5,147 nt of DNA from Gammaproteobacteria bacterium (GCA_003696465.1 RFHG01000363.1:1-5147), one strand, 5' to 3'; shown: positions 1-5,147, counted from the stretch's first letter. Notes: generated from the letters alone by a model not told the origin. Numbers and translations are program-made.

Positions 1-55
1 ACAATACCTGGAGGATCTCCAGCTCGGCTTCGGTTGGTTTGACGCGATGACTCAT
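1..55 (-). CDS. BlaI/MecI/CopY-family transcriptional repressor, N-terminal fragment (runs off window)
   Basis: Reading the minus strand from the ATG at 55-53 gives 18 codons, MSHRVKPTEAELEILQVL, before the window ends. The pattern K-P-T-x-x-E-L-E-I-L-Q-V-L is the usual opening of BlaI/MecI/CopY penicillinase-type repressors, where it forms the first helix of the winged-helix DNA-binding domain. Family members are about 120-130 residues long, bind palindromic operators as dimers, and are often released by proteolysis triggered by a neighbouring BlaR1/M56-type membrane metallopeptidase. That partner would lie beyond position 1 and cannot be seen. The gene is divergent from the SusC/SusD pair. 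Three palindromes just upstream suggest that it represses itself. No Shine-Dalgarno sequence precedes the ATG, which is common in Bacteroidota. The family call is fairly secure despite the short fragment. The physiological role (beta-lactam, copper or other stress) cannot be judged. Confidence 0.8.
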   Translation of the reverse strand, partial: MSHRVKPTEAELEILQVL

Positions 56-76
56 GGCGGGTCGGATTCTGTTTTT

Positions 77-92
77 TACGAAAAACTTCGTA
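77..92. promoter_or_regulatory. Operator palindrome 1 (probable repressor site)
   Basis: TACGAA-AAAC-TTCGTA is a 16-bp site with perfect 6-bp inverted arms and a 4-bp spacer. It is the closest of three such sites to the BlaI-family gene, lying 22 bp upstream of its ATG, around the predicted transcription start. Blocking here would stop initiation or early elongation. Assignment to the BlaI-type repressor is inferred from position, dyad symmetry and the autoregulation usual in this family. Confidence 0.7.
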
Positions 93-95
93 CTG

Positions 96-128
96 CAAAA
101 CTATACGAAACCCTTCGTAAAGTCCAAT
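96..128 (-). promoter_or_regulatory. Candidate Bacteroidota-type promoter of the BlaI-family gene
   Basis: On the minus strand, TAGTTTTG (103-96) matches the Bacteroidota -7 consensus TAnnTTTG exactly. ATTG (128-125) lies 21 bp upstream and fits the -33 TTTG element in three of four bases. This places the transcription start near 90-93 and gives a leader of about 36 nt. The middle palindrome lies inside the spacer and the proximal palindrome covers the start site, as expected for a self-repressed promoter. This is a prediction from consensus only. Confidence 0.5.
104..119. promoter_or_regulatory. Operator palindrome 2 (probable repressor site)
   Basis: TACGAA-ACCC-TTCGTA has the same arms and spacer length as the site at 77-92, with its centre 27 bp away. 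It lies in the spacer between the candidate -33 element (127-125) and -7 element (103-96) of the minus-strand promoter, a position where a bound dimer would exclude RNA polymerase. Confidence 0.7.
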
Positions 129-131
129 TCT

Positions 132-153
132 TTTTACGAAAACTTTCGTAAAA
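132..153. promoter_or_regulatory. Operator palindrome 3 (longest, probable high-affinity site)
   Basis: The core TACGAA-AACT-TTCGTA (135-150) matches the other two sites. Here the symmetry extends further: 10-bp arms TTTTACGAAA (132-141) and TTTCGTAAAA (144-153) flank a 2-bp centre. The centre is 31 bp from that of the middle site. It lies just upstream of the candidate -33 element of the repressor promoter. The longer symmetry suggests, but does not prove, the strongest binding of the three. Confidence 0.7.
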
Positions 154-325
154 CTGTCGACACGGAAGGAAGGCGGGCTCACCCCGACGAATCAGGCAGC
201 GGAGAAATTGTACGCAACACACCAAATGGAAATTGTACATAACACACTAACAATCAACCATTTGGATTTCGTAAGTGGCCCGAAAATTCCGACAAGCGCA
301 AGCAGCGCAAAATATTCGTCATGCG
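154..325. other. Non-coding spacer between divergent genes
   Basis: No convincing gene was found on either strand. The stretch is markedly richer in A/T than the coding regions in its second half. It contains the direct repeat pair at 204-250, an 8-bp inverted pair CCAAATGG (222-229) and CCATTTGG (258-265), and a lone TTCGTA half-site (268-273) that resembles the operator arms. Open frames crossing it have no family resemblance and no ribosome-binding context. Confidence 0.6.
204..250. repeat. Imperfect direct repeat, 2 x 22 bp with 25-bp period
   Basis: The unit GAAATTGTAC(G/A)(C/T)AACACAC(C/T)AA occurs at 204-225 and 229-250, with 19 of 22 positions identical. Read on the minus strand it becomes TGTGTTryGTACAATTTC, repeated once. 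Closely spaced repeats beginning with TGT are known at the ends of IS21-type insertion sequences, but no transposase or second end is visible here. The pair could equally be tandem regulator sites. The repeat is directly observed; its role is unknown. Confidence 0.65.
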
Positions 326-356
326 TTTGTGGAATACACTCGAAAAGCTATCTTGG
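326..356 (+). promoter_or_regulatory. Candidate promoter of the SusC/SusD operon
   Basis: TTTG (326-329) is followed after 19 bp by TATCTTGG (349-356). This is one base away from the Bacteroidota -7 consensus TAnnTTTG, at the expected spacing. Initiation would fall near 360-363 and leave a leader of about 265 nt before the transporter gene. No comparably good match was found between here and the start codon. This is a consensus-based prediction. Confidence 0.45.
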
Positions 357-439
357 CTTCGCGATCCAATCTGAGTACTTCTCTCACCAACTCACCAACA
401 GTCCCTTGAACAGGCCCCAATGGCCATTTGAAGACCGGA

Positions 440-456
440 CGCGCACGAAAAGCGCG
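440..456 (+). other. Leader hairpin 1
   Basis: CGCGC (440-444) can pair with GCGCG (452-456) around a 7-nt loop ACGAAAA. The stem is five G-C pairs, short but strong. There is no following T-tract, so it is not a terminator by itself. Confidence 0.4.
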
Positions 457-507
457 CAGTATCCATTCGCAGTCGGGTATCACAATCACAGAGTGACTTC
501 AACGTAG

Positions 508-525
508 CTCTTCTTCGCGGAAGAG
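508..525 (+). other. Leader hairpin 2
   Basis: CTCTTC (508-513) pairs with GAAGAG (520-525), and an extra T-G wobble would leave a TCGC loop. A run of five T begins at 535, about 9 nt past the stem. That is too far for a standard intrinsic terminator, but it leaves some possibility of a weak attenuator. Confidence 0.45.
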
Positions 526-541
526 GATTGGGTGTTTTTGT

Positions 542-565
542 CTGCGGGCAACCGGCGTCCTGCAG
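542..565 (+). other. Leader hairpin 3, just upstream of the mini-ORF ribosome site
   Basis: CTGCGGG (542-548) can pair with CCTGCAG (559-565), seven pairs including one G-T wobble, around a 10-nt loop. The stem ends 4 nt before the purine-rich run at 569-577, so folding could influence ribosome access to the downstream mini-ORF and, by coupling, to the transporter gene. Confidence 0.4.
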
Positions 566-568
566 CAG

Positions 569-577
569 AAGGGAAGG
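569..577 (+). promoter_or_regulatory. Shine-Dalgarno-like run before the mini-ORF
   Basis: AAGGGAAGG lies immediately before the ATG at 579. The AAGGG portion has 5 nt to the start codon. It is the strongest ribosome-binding-like sequence in the leader and serves the mini-ORF rather than the transporter start. Confidence 0.4.
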
Positions 578-578
578 T

Positions 579-629
579 ATGTCCACCAATGATCCATCAT
601 TTTTCCTAACCAAACAGGATTTCTTATGA
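579..629 (+). CDS. Possible 16-codon leader peptide overlapping the transporter start
   Basis: ATG at 579 opens a frame encoding MSTNDPSFFLTKQDFL. It ends at TGA 627-629, so its stop overlaps the transporter ATG in an ATGA arrangement typical of translational coupling. A purine-rich Shine-Dalgarno-like run ends 1 nt before the ATG. The mini-ORF contains one TCA, one CTA and one TTA codon; none of these occurs anywhere in the following 1028-codon transporter gene. That could mean slow translation with a regulatory purpose, or simply that the stretch is not coding. The peptide resembles nothing I recognise, and an ORF this short can arise by chance. Confidence 0.3.
   Translation: MSTNDPSFFLTKQDFL
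616..619 (+). promoter_or_regulatory. Weak ribosome-binding site of the SusC-like gene
   Basis: AGGA lies 6 nt before the ATG at 626. The upstream in-frame stop TGA at 590-592 and the absence of another in-frame ATG fix 626 as the first possible ATG, which directly precedes a good signal peptide. Confidence 0.5.
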
Positions 630-3600
630 AAGAAGCATTCCGCAAGCTGCAACTGCTCGCCCTGTGCCTGTTGCTGTCCCACTGGGCGCTGGCCCAGTTC
701 ACGGTCAGCGGCAAGGTAACCGACACCAACGGCGAGCCACTGATCGGTGCCACCGTGCTGCTGAAAGGCACGACCATCGGCACCGTGACCGACCTGGACG
801 GCATGTTCACGCTCGACGTCCCGCAAGACCGCGGCACCGTCGTGATCAGCTACACGGGCTACGAGACGAAGGAGATCGAAGTCTCGCCCCAGAACCGCGA
901 GCTGAACGTGGTGCTCGAGTTTGCCTCGGAAGCCCTCTCGGAAGTCGTGGTCGTGGACGTGGGCTATGGCACGGCGCGCAAGGAAGCGCTGACGGGGGCC
1001 GTGGCTCAGGTGCGTCCCGAGAAGCTGGAGCAGGTGCCGCTCAGCTCGTTCGAGCAGGCGCTGCAGGGCAACGTGGCCGGCCTGCAGGCCGCCATGGGCA
1101 ACGGCCAGCCCGGCGCCAACGTCTCGGTGCGCATCCGCGGCCAGGGTTCGATCAGCGCCTCGAGTGAGCCGCTCTACGTCATCGACGGCGTGCCCGTCAT
1201 CTCGGGCAACCTGACCGTGGACGCCGAGACGAGCAACCCGCTGGCCTCGCTCAACCCCAACGACATCGAGTCGGTCTCTGTGCTCAAGGACGCTGCCGCC
1301 ACGGCCATCTACGGCTCGCGCGGCGCCAATGGCGTCATCCTCATCACCACCAAGAGCGGCAAGTCGGGCCGGCCCAAGATCGACGTGCGCACGATGTACG
1401 GCTTCAACGACTGGGCCATACCCAAGAGCAAGCGCCTGCGCGGCCTGACGGCACTCGAGTACGCCGACCTGTACATCGAGGGCTACGTCAACCGCGGCCG
1501 CACCGTAGAGGAAGCCATCCAGCTGTTCAACAAGGACTTCCCTGACCCCATCACCGGCCTGCCGGCCGTGGACATCATGCCCGACGGCCAGGGCGGATGG
1601 ACGCTGGGCGAGGTGCGCGTGGACACGCGCTGGGTCGATGAGATCTCGCGCATCGGCGCCACCCAGAGCGTGGACCTGAGCGTCAGCGGCGGCAACGACC
1701 TGATGCGCTACTACGCCTCGGGCAGCTATTTCTACCAGCAGGCGCCCATCATCTACTCCGACATGGACCGCTACTCGTCGCGCCTCAACGTGGACGTGAC
1801 GCCCTCCGACAAGGTGACCATCACCAACCACTTCAACCTGTCGCGCACCCAGCAGCACGGCATGAACGACGCCACGCGCTGGGCCAACCCCATGTACAAC
1901 AGCTACCTGCTGCCGCCCACCGTGCCCATCTACGACGCCGAAGGCAACTTCTACGCCGGCCACCGCACCATCATGGGTGCTAACAACCCGGTAGGCAGCC
2001 TCAGCGGCGACGACGAGCAGACCTGGGACCAGGTGCGCGTCATGGACAACCTGAGCGCCTCGTATGAGCTGCTCGACAACCTGGTCTTCAAGTCGGCATG
2101 GAGCTTCGACATCATCAACTACCACGAGTTCTACTACCGCAACCCGCGCTACGGCGACGGCCGCAACGTGGGCGGTCTGGCTTCCGAGACCGAGCGCGAC
2201 ATCCTCACCTGGATCGGCACCCAGACGCTGACCTACGAAAACACGTTCGGCGACAAGCACAACTACGACCTGCTGGCCGGCTACGAAGCCACCAAGACCA
2301 GCATGCGCACCGTGTATGCCTTTGCGCAGAACTTCCCCAGCCCGCAGCTGCGCCTGCTGGCCAGCGCCTCGAGCCCACAGGAGACCTTCAGCTCGCTGTC
2401 GGAATACGCTTTCGAGTCGATGTTCTTCCGCGCCAACTACAACTACGACTACAAGTACTACCTGTCGGCCTCGGTGCGCCGCGACGGCTCGTCGCGCTTC
2501 GGCATCAACAACCGCTACGGCACCTTCTGGTCGGTGGGCTTCTCGTGGCGCCTCGACCAGGAAGACTTCCTGGCCGGCAACGACCTCATCAACGCCCTGA
2601 AGCTGCGCGCCAGCTATGGCGTGTCGGGTAACGCCGGCATCGGCAACTACGTGCACCTGCGCACCATCTCGTACTCGGGCATCGACTACCTGGGCCAGCC
2701 GGGTGGTGCACCCACCCAGATCGGCAACTCTGACCTGACGTGGGAGAAGTCGAAGAGCTACAACATCGGCCTCGACTTCACCATCCTGAACAGCCTCAGC
2801 GGTACGGTCGAGTACTTCAACCGTCTGTCGGACGACCTGCTGCTCAACGTGCCCGTCTCGCGCACCACGGGCTTCCGCAGCATCACCAAGAACTTCGGCG
2901 CCATGCGCAACAAGGGCGTCGAGCTGACGCTGGACTACAGCATCGTCGACCGGCCCGACCTGCGCTGGAGCGTGGGCGGCAACATCACCTTCCTCAAGAA
3001 CCGCATCACGCGTCTGGACAAGCCCTTCACGGCCGACACCCACGACTCGAAGCGCCGCGAGGAAGGCCGCGACTACGAGTCGTACTACCTGTTCGACTGG
3101 GCAGGCGTCGATCCCGAGACGGGCGCCCCGCTCTGGTACACCGACTCGACGCGCACCGAGACGACGAGCAACATCGCCGAGGCACAGCGCTTCTTCACCG
3201 GCCAGACGGCCACGCCCAGCTTCTTCGGCGGCTTCAACACCAGCTTCAGCTGGAAGGGGCTCAGCATCGACGCCCAGTTCACCACCAGCTGGGACAACTG
3301 GATCTACGACGCCACGGCCTGGGTCATCCAGGGCGACGGTCGCTTCACGCCCCGCAGCCAGACCAACCTGGTGCTCAAGCGCTGGCGCAAGCCCGGCGAC
3401 GTGACCGACGTGCCCAAGTTTGCATGGGGCAACACCAGCGGCTCCAACCAGCGCGGCTCCACCCGCTGGCTGCACGACGGCACCCACATCCGCCTGCGCA
3501 ACCTGACGGTGGCCTGGCGCCTGCCCGACACGCTGCTCGACCAGATCGGCGGCTTCCGCTCGGCTCGCATCTACCTGCGCGGCATCAACCTGTGGACGTG

Positions 3601-3712
3601 GACGCGCGAGAAAGACCTCTACCTCGATCCCGAAACCAACTTCAGCGGCATCGTCAACTCGCCGGTGCCCAACATGAAGACCATCAGCTTCGGGCTCGAC
3701 CTGGGCTTCTGA
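626..3712 (+). CDS. SusC/RagA-family TonB-linked outer-membrane transporter
   Basis: This 1028-residue protein is the barrel of a SusCD-type importer, moving a SusD-captured substrate across the outer membrane with TonB energy. Residues 1-23 are a signal peptide, probably cut at ALA|QF. A carboxypeptidase-regulatory-like beta-sandwich follows (about 26-100), with GKVTDTNGEPLIGATV near its start and TDLDGMF at 55-61. The family segment EVVVVDVGYGT (106-116) leads into the plug. The plug carries VRIRGQGS (168-175), PLYVIDGVP (182-190) and SVLKDAAATAIYGSRGANGV (218-237), all SusC hallmarks. The remainder is an aromatic-rich beta-barrel ending in a terminal Phe (ISFGLDLGF), the usual signal for barrel insertion. 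Length is normal and there is no frameshift. No STN domain lies between the signal peptide and the sandwich, so direct signalling to an anti-sigma factor is unlikely. The gene lies 67 nt before its SusD partner. The substrate cannot be inferred. Confidence 0.97.
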   Translation: MKEAFRKLQLLALCLLLSHWALAQFTVSGKVTDTNGEPLIGATVLLKGTTIGTVTDLDGMFTLDVPQDRGTVVISYTGYETKEIEVSPQNRELNVVLEFASEALSEVVVVDVGYGTARKEALTGAVAQVRPEKLEQVPLSSFEQALQGNVAGLQAAMGNGQPGANVSVRIRGQGSISASSEPLYVIDGVPVISGNLTVDAETSNPLASLNPNDIESVSVLKDAAATAIYGSRGANGVILITTKSGKSGRPKIDVRTMYGFNDWAIPKSKRLRGLTALEYADLYIEGYVNRGRTVEEAIQLFNKDFPDPITGLPAVDIMPDGQGGWTLGEVRVDTRWVDEISRIGATQSVDLSVSGGNDLMRYYASGSYFYQQAPIIYSDMDRYSSRLNVDVTPSDKVTITNHFNLSRTQQHGMNDATRWANPMYNSYLLPPTVPIYDAEGNFYAGHRTIMGANNPVGSLSGDDEQTWDQVRVMDNLSASYELLDNLVFKSAWSFDIINYHEFYYRNPRYGDGRNVGGLASETERDILTWIGTQTLTYENTFGDKHNYDLLAGYEATKTSMRTVYAFAQNFPSPQLRLLASASSPQETFSSLSEYAFESMFFRANYNYDYKYYLSASVRRDGSSRFGINNRYGTFWSVGFSWRLDQEDFLAGNDLINALKLRASYGVSGNAGIGNYVHLRTISYSGIDYLGQPGGAPTQIGNSDLTWEKSKSYNIGLDFTILNSLSGTVEYFNRLSDDLLLNVPVSRTTGFRSITKNFGAMRNKGVELTLDYSIVDRPDLRWSVGGNITFLKNRITRLDKPFTADTHDSKRREEGRDYESYYLFDWAGVDPETGAPLWYTDSTRTETTSNIAEAQRFFTGQTATPSFFGGFNTSFSWKGLSIDAQFTTSWDNWIYDATAWVIQGDGRFTPRSQTNLVLKRWRKPGDVTDVPKFAWGNTSGSNQRGSTRWLHDGTHIRLRNLTVAWRLPDTLLDQIGGFRSARIYLRGINLWTWTREKDLYLDPETNFSGIVNSPVPNMKTISFGLDLGF

Positions 3713-3721
3713 CCGGTGCCG

Positions 3722-3737
3722 TTTGCCGAAAGGCAAA
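3722..3737 (+). other. Intergenic GAAA-tetraloop hairpin between the susC-like and susD-like genes
   Basis: TTTGCC (3722-3727) pairs perfectly with GGCAAA (3732-3737) around a GAAA loop, a stable GNRA tetraloop. A competing 4-bp hairpin, AGGC (3731-3734) with GCCT (3739-3742), shares bases with it. The next T-run starts at 3756, 18 nt later, so this is not a textbook terminator. It could be a partial attenuator or mRNA-stability element affecting the ratio of the two proteins. Confidence 0.5.
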
Positions 3738-3755
3738 AGCCTGTGCAAGCCCTGA

Positions 3756-3771
3756 TTTTTTGATCAAAAAA
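3756..3771. other. Perfect A/T palindrome upstream of the SusD-like gene
   Basis: Six T, GATC, then six A form a 16-bp perfect palindrome ending 8 nt before the ATG at 3780. As RNA it would be a weak A-U hairpin. The A-rich right side may act as the unstructured A-rich translation-initiation region common in Bacteroidota, since no Shine-Dalgarno sequence is present. Confidence 0.5.
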
Positions 3772-3779
3772 ATTCTGAC

Positions 3780-5147
3780 ATGATGAAATACATCTCAGCT
3801 TTCGCAAAATACAGCCTGCTGCCGCTGGTGCTCGTATTGGCCAGCTCGTGCGGCAAGGACTTCCTCGACCTCAAGCCCTACGAGTCGCTGGCCGTCGAGG
3901 AAGCCACCAAGACGCTGGACGACCTCGACGTGCTGCTGCGCGGCGTGTACGACCAGTATCAGAACAGCGACTACTACGGCCGCTACTTCATCCTCGTGCC
4001 CGACGTGATGTCGGACGACGTGAAGCAGAACGCCAGCGCCAACCGCGCCAAGGAATGGGCCGAGTACAACGGCAATGCGCTCGACTTCATCCCCGAGGAG
4101 ATCTGGACGGAGGTGTACGAGGCCATCAACCGCGCCAACACGGTGATCAACGCGCAGATCGACGTGCCGCCCACGGCCGAGGCGCGCAAGAACCAGATCA
4201 TCGGCGAGGCGCTGGCCCTGCGCGCCCTGTCGCACTTCGACCTGGTGCGCATCTACGCGCAGCACTACGGCTATACCGACGACAACAGTCACCTCGGCAT
4301 CCCGTACGTCAAGGAATTCGACCAGAACGCCGAGCCGGCACGCATGACGGTCAAGGAGGTCTATGACAACATCCTGGCCGACCTGGACCAGGCCATCAAG
4401 CTCATGGGCGACGACTTCGACCCCAACCGCATGTCGAAGGTGGCGGCCCAGGCCATCCTGGCGCGCGTGTACCTGTACATGAGCGACTGGCAGAATGCCG
4501 CCAACATGGCCACGCAGGTCATCGAGAGCGGCGTGGTGTCGCTCACGCCCACCGAGTCGTACGTCGATGCCTGGCGCTCCGGCACGCCCCCTGACGGCAT
4601 CTTCAGCATCGCCTTCGACGACATCGACAACAACGGCTCCGACGCCCTGGGCCGCATGTACATCGTGGAGGGCTATGGCGACTACCTGCCCTCGCTCGAC
4701 CTGGTGAGCCTCATCGACTCGAACGACGTGCGCATCCAGCTCTTCAAGAATACGGGTCCGGGCGGCCTGTTCGGCGACCTGCGCGTGGACAAGTATCCGA
4801 GCGTCATCGGCGACGACGACATCCCCGTGGTGCGCCTCTCGGAGATGTACCTGATCCGCGCCGAGGCACGCGCCATGCTGGGCGATGAGGACGGCGCCCG
4901 CGCCGACGTCAACGCCATCCGCCTGCGCGCCAACCCGGCTGCCGACCCCATCACCAGCTCGGGCCAGCAGCTGCTCGACGACATCGAGCGCGAGAAGCGC
5001 ATCGAGCTGATGTTCGAAGGGCACCGCCTCTGGGAGCTGATGCGCAAGAAGCGGGGCGTCTATCGCAACGACTGCACCTCGGTGGTGTGCGAGATCCCCT
5101 ACCCCAACGACCGCTTCATCCTGCCCATCCCGCAGGCCGAGCTCGAC
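3780..5147 (+). CDS. SusD/RagB-family nutrient-binding outer-membrane lipoprotein (3' end cut by window)
   Basis: The frame is open for 456 codons to the window edge. The product is the surface lid that captures substrate and closes over the SusC barrel. Residues 1-23 form a lipoprotein signal peptide with lipobox LASSC, Cys24 being the lipidated residue. The following GKDFLD is a charged surface-export-like start. Family motifs run in order: RALSHFDLVRIY (148-159), RMTVKEVYDNILADL (from 188), AAQAILARVYLY (TPR-like helices), PVVRLSEMYLIRAEA (349-363), EREKRIELMFEGHRLWEL (403-420) and FILPIPQAELD (446-456). The last normally lies about 10-15 residues from the C-terminus, so almost the whole protein is present. 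ATG at 3783 is an alternative start one codon in. Cys432 and Cys437 form a close pair near the C-terminus. The first codons (AAA, TCA, GCT, GCA, GTA, TTG) are less GC-biased than the rest. It is co-directional with the transporter and probably co-transcribed. Confidence 0.96.
   Translation, partial: MMKYISAFAKYSLLPLVLVLASSCGKDFLDLKPYESLAVEEATKTLDDLDVLLRGVYDQYQNSDYYGRYFILVPDVMSDDVKQNASANRAKEWAEYNGNALDFIPEEIWTEVYEAINRANTVINAQIDVPPTAEARKNQIIGEALALRALSHFDLVRIYAQHYGYTDDNSHLGIPYVKEFDQNAEPARMTVKEVYDNILADLDQAIKLMGDDFDPNRMSKVAAQAILARVYLYMSDWQNAANMATQVIESGVVSLTPTESYVDAWRSGTPPDGIFSIAFDDIDNNGSDALGRMYIVEGYGDYLPSLDLVSLIDSNDVRIQLFKNTGPGGLFGDLRVDKYPSVIGDDDIPVVRLSEMYLIRAEARAMLGDEDGARADVNAIRLRANPAADPITSSGQQLLDDIEREKRIELMFEGHRLWELMRKKRGVYRNDCTSVVCEIPYPNDRFILPIPQAELD

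Larger units (their letters stand above)
357..578 (+). other. Probable untranslated leader of the SusC/SusD operon
   Basis: This stretch has no supported gene. If the promoter at 326-356 is real, this is transcribed leader. It contains an 8-bp tandem duplication CTCACCAA (383-398), a 10-bp palindrome AATGGCCATT (419-428), and three short hairpins listed separately. I recognised no known riboswitch or RNA family in it. Confidence 0.4.

Noticed and set aside
77..153. CRISPR-like array (three repeated palindromes with spacers)
   Set aside because: The repeats are only 16 bp, the spacers 11-15 bp, and no cas genes are present. Position upstream of a repressor gene fits operators better.
54..507. 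Two small plus-strand frames (54-242 and 208-507) in the spacer
   Set aside because: They cross the operator palindromes, the repeats and the promoter candidate. They lack ribosome sites and codon bias like the neighbours, and encode nothing recognisable.
508..540. Intrinsic terminator or attenuator (hairpin 508-525 plus T-run 535-539)
   Set aside because: The T-run starts 9 nt after the stem and is interrupted by G-rich sequence, so it fails the usual terminator geometry. Kept only as a hairpin.
2233..2250. TACGAA half-site inside the SusC-like gene as a further operator
   Set aside because: The opposite arm does not form the TTCGTA half-site at the 4-bp spacing. The sequence is explained by Tyr-Glu codons.
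392..3748. Very long minus-strand open frame (1118 codons) antisense to the SusC-like gene
   Set aside because: It is exactly in codon register with the sense gene and open only because the sense gene lacks TTA/CTA/TCA. Its product is a low-complexity V/A/H/R/G-rich sequence without any family motif.
3722..3761. Rho-independent terminator after the SusC-like gene
   Set aside because: The hairpin and T-run are 18 nt apart, and the T-run is itself part of an A/T palindrome. The SusD partner follows co-directionally, so full termination is unlikely.
2740..3783. Plus-strand frame of 347 codons overlapping the 3' part of the SusC-like gene
   Set aside because: It is a shifted reading of the transporter gene, rich in R, P, H and Q, with no motif. 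The overlapping frame carries full SusC signatures.
3795..5024. Minus-strand open frame (409 codons) antisense to the SusD-like gene
   Set aside because: Same cause: it is in register with the sense codons and ends at the single TCA codon of the signal peptide. The translation is compositionally biased and unrecognisable.

Overview
The window comes from a high-GC member of the Bacteroidota. Two things support this. The main content is a SusC/RagA-type TonB-dependent outer-membrane transporter followed by its SusD/RagB-type surface lipoprotein, a pairing characteristic of that phylum. The candidate promoters also fit the Bacteroidota form (TTTG about 20 bp upstream of TAnnTTTG) rather than the sigma-70 form. 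The genes are strongly GC-biased at third codon positions, which suggests one of the GC-rich lineages (for example Saprospirales- or Rhodothermota-like), but no genus can be named from this sequence.

Layout. Positions 1-55 hold, on the minus strand, the first 18 codons of a BlaI/MecI/CopY-family repressor whose body lies outside the window. Just upstream of it (77-153) are three near-identical palindromes built from TACGAA/TTCGTA half-sites. They are interleaved with a plausible promoter for the repressor and look like autoregulatory operators. From 154 to about 578 the sequence is non-coding. It contains a 22-bp imperfect direct repeat (204-250), a candidate plus-strand Bacteroidota promoter (326-356), and a leader of roughly 265 nt with several small hairpins. 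A 16-codon mini-ORF (579-629), preceded by a purine-rich Shine-Dalgarno-like run, overlaps the start codon of the transporter gene by ATGA.

The complete SusC-like gene runs from 626 to 3712. A 67-nt gap follows with a GAAA-tetraloop hairpin and an A/T palindrome, then the SusD-like gene from 3780 to the window end, missing only its last few residues. The two proteins are expected to form one outer-membrane uptake complex: the SusD lipoprotein is a lid that captures substrate at the cell surface, and the SusC barrel imports it using TonB energy. No hydrolase, sensor or other substrate-defining gene is visible, so the nutrient is unknown.

The genes themselves are ordinary for this phylum. The parts worth a second look are regulatory: the triple operator, the leader with its coupled mini-ORF, the repeat pair that might be a remnant of an insertion-sequence end, and the structured susC-susD gap.
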